Source of the DNA: Hetaerina americana
Lineage: Eukaryota; Arthropoda; Insecta; Odonata; Calopterygidae
DNA length: 64,000 nucleotides
Assembly: GCA_022747635.1 (NCBI GenBank)
Contig: JAKTNV010000001.1
Location: 43,681,946-43,745,945 of the forward strand
Reading direction: 5' to 3'
A program made the position numbers and the translations under genes. Numbering within the stretch: position 1 is the stretch's first letter; every line of letters starts with the position of its first letter. The notes beneath the pieces are model-generated. The model made no database searches. It worked only from the letters and a program-made list of their open reading frames with translations, and had not been told where the DNA came from. Of this stretch, positions 45,801-49,047 are shown piece by piece.

Positions 45801-46169
45801 CACGTAGTCATTTTTCTTCCAGAATACACCAGGGAATGATGAAAGTATTTCGCAAACTACAACTAGGCACGTCTGCTACACGACGTGTTGTCGATGGGTT
45901 ATACTTTAGCAATGATTAAGTCCTTCAACTTTCATTGTTGATGAGGCTTGCAATGTTTATATGTGGTGATACCATTGAACAGCAGATTGTGTTGAATATA
46001 TCGGATACTGCAGAAGTATTCCTGTTGTTTTAAGCAACATTTTCACTCACCTTTTAATAATTGCTTTCACTAGTTCAAACACATCATTCTTGTTGAAAGA
46101 CCCATAAGATGCAGCGAGAATAGGCTTCACAAAAGAAGCCCACTCTACTCCCCCACTATCAGAAGCCAT
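647..46169 (-). CDS. UBR4: UBR4 / purity of essence (poe) E3 ubiquitin ligase, N-terminal 2201 residues, 29 exons, continues past window start
   Basis: Seen: 29 exons on the minus strand join with matching phases into one open frame of 6603 nt. Coordinates in coding order: 46051-46169, 37137-37234, 35405-35701, 33662-33891, 33434-33523, 32175-32359, 31254-31614, 30971-31140, 30558-30855, 28749-28869, 26665-27059, 25500-25668, 24729-25006, 24335-24458, 23855-24231, 22373-22744, 20208-20380, 19511-19664, 18732-19078, 15203-15316, 14661-14907, 12298-12461, 11903-12171, 10713-10869, 9716-9975, 7275-7593, 4737-4928, 2211-2514, 647-865. Known of the family: UBR4 (about 5,200 residues in human) is a helical-repeat giant that recognises N-degrons, works with KCMF1 and calmodulin, and ubiquitinates through a C-terminal hemiRING. 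Exon-by-exon similarity to animal UBR4 runs from the first exon to the UBR box. The frame to the UBR box is several hundred residues longer than in human, mostly through low-complexity inserts. The C-terminal half and the stop codon are outside the window. Confidence 0.95.
866..2210. other. UBR4 intron 28
   Basis: AT-rich intron sequence; nothing recognised. Positions 1-646 are likewise the start of the next UBR4 intron with no exon that I can support. Confidence 0.8.
2211..2514 (-). CDS. UBR4: UBR4 exon 28
   Basis: Residues 2027-2128. LACQ-type helix [15 protein letters not shown], then [15 protein letters not shown], equal to SDWVEELAVEEEDS just before the human UBR box. Acceptor tttcag, donor gtaagc. 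Confidence 0.95.
3200..3362 (-). mobile_element. SINE-A (tRNA-derived), UBR4 intron 27
   Basis: Reverse strand: head GATGGCTTAATTGGCTAAAG (box A) and GGTTCAAATCC (box B), then a body ending in a TTGTTGC-GTTGAAATCC segment. Same family as 23669, 29895, 30125 and 40313. A tRNA gene is excluded because the body is shared and the cloverleaf is degenerate. Confidence 0.82.
4737..4928 (-). CDS. UBR4: UBR4 exon 27
   Basis: Residues 1963-2026. [20 protein letters not shown] matches GFPELMVVMATLASAGQGAG of UBR4. Acceptor tttacag, donor gtatgt. Confidence 0.96.
5390..5830 (+). mobile_element. Decayed mariner transposase remnant
   Basis: In the forward frame near 5670, [22 protein letters not shown] is the conserved mariner segment around the last catalytic Asp, then [17 protein letters not shown]. 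Stops and frameshifts run through it. Located in UBR4 intron 26. Confidence 0.75.
6890..7115 (-). mobile_element. SINE-C, UBR4 intron 26
   Basis: Reverse strand: box B GGTTCGATTCC, then GCACAGGGAAAGGATCTGTC, the same body block as the copies at 43775 and 60783. Confidence 0.7.
7275..7593 (-). CDS. UBR4: UBR4 exon 26
   Basis: Residues 1857-1962. [20 protein letters not shown] and [16 protein letters not shown] match LLHLCGSLAQLACVEPVRLQ and NRQLLQLLTTYIVREN. Acceptor attcag, donor gtgagg. Confidence 0.95.
8267..9019 (-). mobile_element. Mariner deletion derivative, copy 1 (753 bp)
   Basis: Flanked by TA duplications, with terminal inverted repeats of about 33 bp (GAGGGTCATCCGGAAAGTAG inward). 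Minus-strand coding starts at 8867: the two helix-turn-helix domains of a mariner transposase with [12 protein letters not shown] and [12 protein letters not shown], running to [12 protein letters not shown]. The catalytic DD34D domain is missing, and the frame then joins, shifted, to the transposase C-terminus ([15 protein letters not shown], stop at about 8366). It sits in UBR4 intron 25. It cannot make active transposase, but its intact termini could be moved in trans. Confidence 0.93.
9716..9975 (-). CDS. UBR4: UBR4 exon 25
   Basis: Residues 1770-1856. [18 protein letters not shown] matches SAKFCNRVLKFFTKLFQL. Acceptor ccttcag, donor gtgagt. An acidic [11 protein letters not shown] insert lies upstream of the match. 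Confidence 0.95.
9976..11902. other. UBR4 introns 23 and 24
   Basis: AT-rich intron sequence either side of exon 24 (10713-10869). No repeat or gene recognised. Confidence 0.7.
10713..10869 (-). CDS. UBR4: UBR4 exon 24
   Basis: Residues 1718-1769. [18 protein letters not shown] occupies the place of VYEKLITGCYNILANHAD. Acceptor gcttcag, donor gtaagt. Conservation is modest, but phase fits on both sides. Confidence 0.9.
11903..12171 (-). CDS. UBR4: UBR4 exon 23
   Basis: Residues 1628-1717. [20 protein letters not shown] matches IRTLLPLLLESSTESVAE, then a Ser/Thr/Ala-rich insert. Acceptor cctcag, donor gtatgt. Confidence 0.92.
12298..12461 (-). CDS. UBR4: UBR4 exon 22
   Basis: Residues 1574-1627. 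[20 protein letters not shown] matches LAASLKHTLLSLVRLTGDL. Acceptor tttgcag, donor gtgagt. Intron 22 is 126 nt. Confidence 0.93.
13251..14003 (-). mobile_element. Mariner deletion derivative, copy 2 (753 bp)
   Basis: Same length, orientation and deletion as the copy at 8267-9019, with only a handful of base differences (for example Gly to Glu in RSERPS, and one in a terminal repeat). TA duplications at 13249 and 14004. Lies in UBR4 intron 21. The shared internal deletion shows that both descend from one already-deleted master. Confidence 0.93.
14231..14342 (+). mobile_element. Foldback mini-Penelope element, 112 bp, perfect palindrome
   Basis: Flanked by a perfect duplication ATCCATATTTATAA (14217-14230, 14343-14356). 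Tail motif ATTCAGGC...CGTGGAAG at 14240-14268, then a perfect palindrome of 38-bp arms with no spacer (14269-14306, 14307-14344), centred on GTTTAAAC. In UBR4 intron 21. Confidence 0.85.
14661..14907 (-). CDS. UBR4: UBR4 exon 21
   Basis: Residues 1491-1573. [17 protein letters not shown] and [15 protein letters not shown] match AAVLAIGSSRCKANTLG and LPSSVQTVCESWNNI. Acceptor tctccag, donor gttagt. Confidence 0.94.
15203..15316 (-). CDS. UBR4: UBR4 exon 20
   Basis: Residues 1453-1490. [18 protein letters not shown] matches EITKNLLPATLQLIDTYA. Acceptor ccatag, donor gtatag. Phase agrees on both sides. Confidence 0.93.
16864..16920. repeat. Perfect inverted repeat, 28-bp arms, 1-nt spacer
   Basis: Arms 16864-16891 and 16893-16920 are exact reverse complements. 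A second hairpin using the same core (AACCTACATAC, 11-bp arms, 16934-16960) follows. In UBR4 intron 19. Origin unknown; it lacks the Penelope tail motif. Confidence 0.85.
18149..18249 (-). mobile_element. Mini-Penelope element, 101 bp, PLE2 family
   Basis: Flanked by a perfect 12-bp duplication ATTACATTTCAT (18137-18148, 18250-18261). Short inverted arms CCATTACTAAAAA / TTTTTAGTAATGG and the tail motif at 18211-18239. The segment matches the outer end of PLE2. No ribozyme core. In UBR4 intron 19. Confidence 0.85.
18732..19078 (-). CDS. UBR4: UBR4 exon 19
   Basis: Residues 1338-1452. [12 protein letters not shown] continues the KDHLIKQGMKAEH stretch. Helical, with an Ala/Ser-rich end. Acceptor cttacag, donor gtattt. 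A 3.4-kb intron follows. Confidence 0.9.
19511..19664 (-). CDS. UBR4: UBR4 exon 18
   Basis: Residues 1286-1337. [12 protein letters not shown] continues the human RILGILPPSKTYI block, and KGFPYWIT matches SSYVNWIK. Acceptor ttccag, donor gtgagt. Confidence 0.93.
20208..20380 (-). CDS. UBR4: UBR4 exon 17
   Basis: Residues 1229-1285. [18 protein letters not shown] follows DGL from exon 16, matching DSVACDVLFSKLVKYDEL. It ends in a QYCFTICWR block equal to QYYFLILWR. Acceptor ttccag, donor gtaagc. Confidence 0.95.
20381..22372. other. UBR4 intron 16
   Basis: Contains the isolated hammerhead motif at 20610-20641; otherwise AT-rich with chance open frames. Confidence 0.7.
20610..20641 (-). ncRNA. 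Isolated hammerhead-like core in UBR4 intron 16
   Basis: Reverse strand: CTGATGA (20635-20641), stem II GATGT-AAT-ACATC, GAAA (20617-20620), stem III ACCCGGT and GTC cleavage triplet (20610-20612). Core and stem II are perfect. I found no tail motif or coding remnant beside it, so it is a solo Penelope terminal fragment. Confidence 0.7.
22373..22744 (-). CDS. UBR4: UBR4 exon 16 (eleven-histidine run)
   Basis: Residues 1105-1228. The end [20 protein letters not shown] aligns with HPRFYCVLSPEASEDDLNRL of UBR4. Eleven consecutive His codons lie at 22565-22597 (residues 1154-1164), mixed CAT/CAC. Acceptor gttcag, donor gtaagt. Confidence 0.94.
23475..23592 (-). mobile_element. SINE-A body fragment
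   Basis: Matches the body of the copy at 3200 (CAACAGTAACTTTAATGAAG and onward) but lacks a recognisable box B. In UBR4 intron 15. Confidence 0.6.
23669..23780 (+). mobile_element. SINE-A head, UBR4 intron 15
   Basis: ACTTAATTGGCTAAAGCACT and GGGTTCAGATCCC mark boxes A and B. The body AAATTGTTGCATTTTAAACC follows. Confidence 0.8.
23855..24231 (-). CDS. UBR4: UBR4 exon 15
   Basis: Residues 979-1104. Begins [17 protein letters not shown] (human DLNVEHLQMLLLIFHNF) and ends [20 protein letters not shown] (human LLLIFDYLLHQYSKAPVYLF). An acidic, Lys/Asp/Glu-rich insert lies between. Acceptor atttcag, donor gtgtgg. Confidence 0.96.
24232..24334 (-). other. GC-AG intron 14 of UBR4
   Basis: The donor reads AAG/gcaagt and the acceptor atttcag. 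The protein across the junction (ENE/DLNVEH) matches the UBR4 family, so the non-canonical donor is needed to keep the frame. The 103-nt length suits intron-definition splicing. Confidence 0.85.
24335..24458 (-). CDS. UBR4: UBR4 exon 14 (followed by a GC-AG intron)
   Basis: Residues 938-978. [17 protein letters not shown] matches the KVWDRFLSTMKQNAL segment. The exon ends GAATGAAG followed by gcaagt, a GC donor. Using it completes an Asp codon with the next exon and preserves the frame. Confidence 0.9.
24729..25006 (-). CDS. UBR4: UBR4 exon 13
   Basis: Residues 845-937. [13 protein letters not shown] followed by [16 protein letters not shown] matches NTLLQQLGVAPFSEGPWPLY and onward. A serine/glycine/alanine-rich insert sits in the middle. 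Acceptor gatag, donor gtaagt. Confidence 0.93.
25500..25668 (-). CDS. UBR4: UBR4 exon 12
   Basis: Residues 789-844. [19 protein letters not shown] and [18 protein letters not shown] match human LASNILNFITSSML and SLSEHHMATLASIIKEVD. Acceptor atttcag, donor gtgagt. Confidence 0.95.
25669..26664. other. UBR4 intron 11
   Basis: About 1 kb of AT-rich sequence with nothing recognised. Confidence 0.7.
26665..27059 (-). CDS. UBR4: UBR4 exon 11
   Basis: Residues 657-788. Opens with [18 protein letters not shown], a hallmark UBR4 block, then a Pro/Thr/Ser/Ala-rich low-complexity region far longer than in human. Acceptor ctttgtag, donor ggg/gtaatc. Confidence 0.95.
27060..28748. other. UBR4 intron 10
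   Basis: About 1.7 kb, very AT-rich. No repeat family, exon or RNA gene recognised. Confidence 0.7.
28749..28869 (-). CDS. UBR4: UBR4 exon 10
   Basis: Residues 617-656. [18 protein letters not shown] is nearly the same as the acidic UBR4 signature [18 protein letters not shown]. Acceptor aactag, donor gtaagt. Confidence 0.97.
29500..29531 (-). ncRNA. Hammerhead-like core, left arm of foldback element
   Basis: Reverse strand: CTGATGA (29525-29531), CGC/GCG-type stem II, GAAA (29506-29509), stem III ACCGGT and cleavage triplet GTC (29500-29502). Complete core. Confidence 0.7.
29541..29573 (+). ncRNA. Hammerhead-like core, right arm of foldback element
   Basis: CTGATGA 29541-29547, stem II CGC-TTGA-GCG, GAAA 29563-29566, then CCGG followed by TTG in place of TCG. 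The GUC to GUU change is the main difference from the left arm. Confidence 0.65.
29895..30058 (-). mobile_element. SINE-A, UBR4 intron 9
   Basis: Reverse strand: AGCTGGGTAAAGCACTTGGC and GGGTTTGATTC mark the tRNA-like head. The body has GCATTGTAATGCACATTTAG. Paired with an opposite copy 70 bp away. Confidence 0.78.
30125..30255 (+). mobile_element. SINE-A, UBR4 intron 9, opposite orientation
   Basis: GTAGCTTAACTGGTTAGATC box A and GGTTTGAATCC box B, then TTTACACTGCAAAATTGTTG. With 29895-30058 it forms a diverged inverted pair able to fold back in the transcript. Confidence 0.8.
30558..30855 (-). CDS. UBR4: UBR4 exon 9
   Basis: Residues 517-616. [18 protein letters not shown] and [16 protein letters not shown] match human GFGVLSVILANHAIKLL and PLMNLLLTLLSTSYRK. 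Acceptor tgtttag, donor gtaatt. Confidence 0.95.
30971..31140 (-). CDS. UBR4: UBR4 exon 8
   Basis: Residues 461-516. [18 protein letters not shown] corresponds to the YQNFQLLGAWCLLNSL region. Acceptor ttccag, donor gtaagt. The introns on both sides are only 113-115 nt. Confidence 0.92.
31254..31614 (-). CDS. UBR4: UBR4 exon 7 (proline run)
   Basis: Residues 340-460. [14 protein letters not shown] matches LSLPVLEPLNPSRL of human UBR4, and [18 protein letters not shown] matches the following helix. An insert with seven consecutive prolines follows at about residue 395. Acceptor ttgcag, donor gtaagt. Confidence 0.95.
32175..32359 (-). CDS. UBR4: UBR4 exon 6
   Basis: Residues 279-339. Matches the UBR4 stretch with LQELGGSEKLLRVCLNLPYF (here [20 protein letters not shown]). 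Acceptor gtttcag, donor gtaagt. Ends in phase 2, completed as Cys by exon 7. Confidence 0.93.
33434..33523 (-). CDS. UBR4: UBR4 exon 5
   Basis: Thirty residues (249-278), a helical segment [20 protein letters not shown]. Acceptor ccttggcag, donor gtaagt. Exactly 90 nt in phase 0. The 138-nt intron before it is short for this gene. Confidence 0.87.
33662..33891 (-). CDS. UBR4: UBR4 exon 4
   Basis: Residues 172-248. Hydrophilic and Ser/Lys/Glu-rich, so a weakly conserved linker. The call rests on splice sites (atttcag / gtacta) and phase 1 to phase 0 continuity more than on similarity. Confidence 0.85.
33990..34330 (-). mobile_element. Decayed mariner remnant (N-terminal HTH part)
   Basis: On the minus strand: [16 protein letters not shown], then [20 protein letters not shown], a stop, and [13 protein letters not shown], all typical of mariner DNA-binding domains. 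It has stops and a frameshift, and lies in UBR4 intron 3. Confidence 0.75.
35405..35701 (-). CDS. UBR4: UBR4 exon 3
   Basis: Residues 73-171. Includes [19 protein letters not shown], the counterpart of RTEIITFTAMMKSAKLPQ in human. Acceptor gtttcag, donor gtacaa. Phase is continuous with exons 2 and 4. Confidence 0.92.
35702..39186. other. UBR4 intron 2 and distal part of intron 1
   Basis: Around exon 2 (37137-37234) the sequence is unremarkable. From 37880 to 39030 the plus strand is strikingly pyrimidine-rich and looks like decayed repeat sequence, but no protein motif survives for me to name it. Confidence 0.5.
37137..37234 (-). CDS. UBR4: UBR4 exon 2
   Basis: Residues 40-72. Contains [17 protein letters not shown], matching the UBR4 block QYEPFYSSFVALSTHYI. 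Acceptor ttttcag, donor gtgagt. An 8.8-kb intron separates it from exon 1. Confidence 0.92.
39187..39496 (-). mobile_element. SINE-B (tRNA-derived, about 300 bp), UBR4 intron 1
   Basis: Reverse strand: GATCGAGATGGTGCGG head, box B GGGTTCAAATCC, a long body with TCCCTACTTGAGGTGC and TGGACCCCTTGGCGCC, and a terminal AGTAGTAGT-like simple repeat. GC-rich compared with its surroundings. Confidence 0.87.
39589..39775. repeat. Minisatellite, three units of about 70 bp
   Basis: Units begin at about 39601, 39670 and 39740 and share GTCACGAAACACGTAACC and AGGCAGAGCCCTTGTC-type cores. It is embedded in a GC-richer block (39500-40015) that I cannot classify; a solo LTR is possible. Confidence 0.7.
40205..41512 (+). 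mobile_element. Tigger/pogo transposon remnant
   Basis: Forward-strand fragments match Tigger transposase. [20 protein letters not shown] (about 40725) is the psq-type [23 protein letters not shown] with RKAAENF (about 41005-41090) is the CENP-B type [23 protein letters not shown] and [20 protein letters not shown] (about 41160-41320) are the start of the DDE domain. It is truncated after that point. Termini resemble pogo-type repeats but are diverged. Lies in UBR4 intron 1 and carries a nested SINE. Confidence 0.78.
40313..40422 (+). mobile_element. SINE-A nested in the Tigger remnant
   Basis: GATAGCTTAACTGGCTAAAG and GTTCAAATCC boxes, followed by the TGAAATTGTTGCATTG body. In UBR4 intron 1. 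Confidence 0.82.
41536..42300 (-). mobile_element. LINE AP-endonuclease remnant split by a microsatellite
   Basis: Minus strand: [19 protein letters not shown] (about 42265) resembles the start of a RTE-type endonuclease domain (the RTWNVRT motif). [14 protein letters not shown] (about 42085) and, beyond the AT repeat, [10 protein letters not shown] (about 41740) and a TRNDQGE (about 41600) follow the order of the family. Heavily broken. Confidence 0.6.
41812..42048. repeat. AT microsatellite / 14-20 bp tandem array
   Basis: Repeats of ATATATACATAAAT with variable AT expansions over about 240 bp. It translates as Tyr/Ile runs in several frames, which explains the long open frames here. Confidence 0.95.
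42301..44999. other. UBR4 intron 1, proximal part
   Basis: Apart from the SINE-C at 43775-43970 I see no gene or named repeat. Confidence 0.6.
43775..43970 (+). mobile_element. SINE-C, UBR4 intron 1
   Basis: TAGTCCAGTGGGTAGAGCAC is a clear tRNA-like box A. The body has GGTACCACATCTTG and AAAAGGAATTGCCCCCTTCC. Confidence 0.72.
45000..45560 (-). mobile_element. Decayed mariner remnant with internal deletion
   Basis: Minus strand: [14 protein letters not shown] near 45490 resembles the mariner first [20 protein letters not shown] near 45320 resembles the DNA-rP-H segment before the last catalytic Asp. [15 protein letters not shown] near 45060 is the C-terminal signature. Located in UBR4 intron 1. 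Confidence 0.65.
46051..46169 (-). CDS. UBR4: UBR4 exon 1 (start codon)
   Basis: Starts [20 protein letters not shown], equivalent to the N-terminus of animal UBR4 around VRPLLSASYSAF. The ATG is at 46169-46167 and the donor gtgag follows 46051. Residues 1-39, ending in phase 2. Sequence upstream is locally GC- and CpG-richer. Confidence 0.9.
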
Positions 46170-46330
46170 TTCGCGAGACACAAGGTTCGGTACTGTCACT
46201 TCCCGGGGGGAATTGGAACTGTCATGGCTGCCGTACGAATGCAGCGATCAGGCCTATGTCACTTTTCACCTCCTCGGTGGAGCTTAAGCCCGTAGCGATG
46301 TTAGCGAATGCAATGGCAGTAAATCTAACT
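46170..46330 (-). promoter_or_regulatory. Probable UBR4 5' UTR / promoter segment
   Basis: Immediately upstream of the UBR4 start codon the base composition rises in G+C and CpG (for example cttcccgggggga at 46199) compared with the AT-rich flanks. No TATA box is placed convincingly. Inferred from position and composition only. Confidence 0.4.
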
Positions 46331-48377
46331 ATAAAGATTTCATCATAACTAAAAAATATATTTCCATTGAATAATTCTGTTTTAATAATTTTTGTTTTTA
46401 AATTTAGCTCCTATGGTTATACAATATTTGATAGTTTCATTTAAAAATTTTATAAACCTTCTCTTCATTGACCAATCAAAGCGGGGCCCTGTTCAGTGAT
46501 TTGGCAAATGGACAACCAGGTTAATATTTTGAAAGTAACCTGCCGGTCGACTATAATAAATCTAGTTTCGATTAAAGATATTTGGAGAAAATAGTTTAAT
46601 GACAATATTTCCTCTTTCTTCACACACTTGGTACTTTAAATTTTAAATGTTTTATTGAAACGAAAGTGAAAGGGGCTGATTAATATTCAGTGATTCAGCA
46701 GTATTCAAGAAGTAAAATGTTTAAAAGCAGCGTGTACTGTGACATGCGTCTGCATCTATTATTTCAGACGATATCCTCAAAATTGCGGCTTTCGTATTAG
46801 TAAGGTGGTTAATCTCGTCTCTTCGATTCTGGTGATGCATGAGGAAAAATATAGACGGTGGCAGTATTTGGAAAGAAATCTTGTGGAAAGATATGCGTCT
46901 GGTCTGCGTCGTTTCCTGTTGAGATACGTTTTTTGACACCTTTTCAATACCATACGCTTATAAATGAGAAATCATATTAGCATAAATCGGTTAAGTTCCT
47001 TTTAGCCCGTTTATGCGTTTCCTAATTACTAAAAGATTATTGCTGGCACACTGTCACAATTGCTCTTGAAGATGTTTTAAAGCTTGCATCAAAATAGGTT
47101 CATCTTCTGTCCGGATAAAATAAAGTAGAGCGCGTGGAATGATAAATACAGGTCAACACCTTTCTCGCCCATTTTCCCTCCTCTCAATGACCTCATCAGT
47201 TATTAATTGGTGGTTAGCAAGTGTTCAGTATATTGTCCAGTATTTGATTATTTTTTCATTGGAGCAATGCTATATTTTAAATCATACTGTTTTCTTATTG
47301 GCTAAGAGCAATCCATACATTTTAAAATACCCAGAGCAGTTTTAGTAACACCTGCGTCAGGGTACATGGAGCTTTGGTCTAAGGCAGTGAAAGTTCTGGA
47401 GTTCATCGGTATTGATGGAGAGAAGGTTGTCAGGTAAATTCCAGTATTAATTAGGGCAGGGCAACAGAGAATGAGGGCATTATGTCCCCTACAAAGGACC
47501 AATGGTTCAAATATTTTTCTTCAATAAAGCTTAATTAAGATCCCTTGGACAATAAATTTGGAACAATTATAAGCTATAGGTTTTGGAATACTAATCCATA
47601 AATCTGCCATTTTTGTTGATGTACATAAGGACTTACTATTTAATGACATGATATAATAATGGTAGTTATTCATTCCGTGTATTCAAACTATGAAGAAAAT
47701 CGTTACGTTTTGGAAAACCTTTGACATTATTTCAAAAATTCAAGGCTATTGAATATCATATCCATTTTTACACCCTGGTGGGATCCCTAATGTTGTAGGT
47801 GACAGTGAGTCATCAGACGACCAAATCCCCCGCAGAATGTAGGAACGGCATGCAAATGCAAGGAGTATCGGATCATCAGAGCAGTGGATAATTTTGTTAA
47901 TTGAACTTGTGATATGACATAAGATTTAGGACTTACAGCTTTTTTGATGATTTTCATCCATTGCTGTGAAACCCTTCCGTAATGGTTTTTTGGTTCCTCA
48001 AATATAACTTGAAGTAATGCTAAGATACAGCTACTTTTACCGGAGTACTATTTACTCCTCTGAGGAAGACTGTTCATGCTGTTAAAAATACCGAGCAATG
48101 TGTATGTTCTCATTTTTTAAGATCAATGTTTAACGTGTCTTAGTTAAGGATACACAGGCACGCGTTTAAATACTGTAAATGCTGATACCAATTGAAATTA
48201 TGTTGTTAGTGGTTCAATTAATGATTAAACATTTAGTGATATTATGCAGTGTTGTCAATTTTCTGTTGGTGATCAACTCTTCTATTTCAGACAAAATTTG
48301 TTTTGTCGTATTTTTTATACCATCTTCCGTTTGAAAATTAATTGTATGATTGCCACTTTGCAAAGGTAGTTGTCACA
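46331..48377. other. Intergenic region between divergent UBR4 and ZNHIT6
   Basis: AT-rich. Short open frames (for example 46739-46936) have no family resemblance and are probably chance. Confidence 0.6.
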
Positions 48378-48604
48378 TTGAAATAAAATTTAAAATACTT
48401 CGCCTTTCCACATAAACCACTTTTATTACGACCTAGGTTTCGTTATGGTATAACATCATCAGGTAAAAATACAAGTCACAGTATATATAGTTCTGGACGG
48501 AGTGGAAGAGGAGGGAGGGAGGAAAGCCTTTGAGGGAAGTATTTTAAATTTAATTTCAATTTGAAGAATTTCCACCAAGTGACGCCAGAAACTGTTTCAT
48601 TTAT
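48378..48604 (-). mobile_element. Non-autonomous mini-Penelope element, 227 bp, PLE1 family
   Basis: Flanked by a perfect 12-bp duplication GTAGTTGTCACA (48366-48377, 48605-48616). It contains the PLE1 tail (TTTCTGGC...GTGGAA, reverse strand at 48563-48594), part of the PLE1 3' UTR and a hammerhead-like core, with the coding region deleted. About 400 bp upstream of the ZNHIT6 start codon. Confidence 0.88.
48430..48462 (-). ncRNA. Hammerhead-like ribozyme core, mini-Penelope at 48378
   Basis: Reverse strand: CTGATGA, stem II GTTAT-ACC-ATAAC (perfect 5 bp), GAAA, stem III ACC-TA-GGT and cleavage triplet GTC followed by GTAA. All conserved core positions are present, so it is predicted competent. 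Confidence 0.78.
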
Positions 48605-49006
48605 GTAGTTGTCACAATTTAAATACATTAAATATTAAGTTCACATTCAAGTATTTCATTCAAAACATTCCCCGTATCCTTTCCACCCTTTCCAATATGC
48701 GCTGGAGGTTATAGGTATGGGTGTAATGAGAAGGATAATTCGGGTTTTGCCTTATATTATTTATCATTTCCACTACCGTTGAAAACGTGGCGCCCACTTG
48801 ACGACACGCTCATGTAATCGTCGTCCCCTTAGCAGTTCCATTTTGTAACACCATCTGTCACTCTTGTAGTCGGATTAATTTCAATACTGAATATTCTTTA
48901 CATCATATATTTATCCATGAAATCGCTCTGAAGCATGCTCGAACAGGTAAATAAAATGTAAACACCGTCAGATCATCACCCGTGTTGTTTTGTCCACTCG
49001 AAAGAA

Positions 49007-49047
49007 ATGGCGGTAGCCAACAACGGCGACTCTTCGTTGAATGCCAG
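49007..49047 (+). CDS. ZNHIT6: ZNHIT6 exon 1
   Basis: Thirteen codons from ATG (MAVANNGDSSLNA) plus two nt of Arg14. Donor gttggt. The open frame continues through the 81-nt intron without a stop, so a retained-intron product would insert 27 residues ahead of the zinc finger. Confidence 0.88.
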
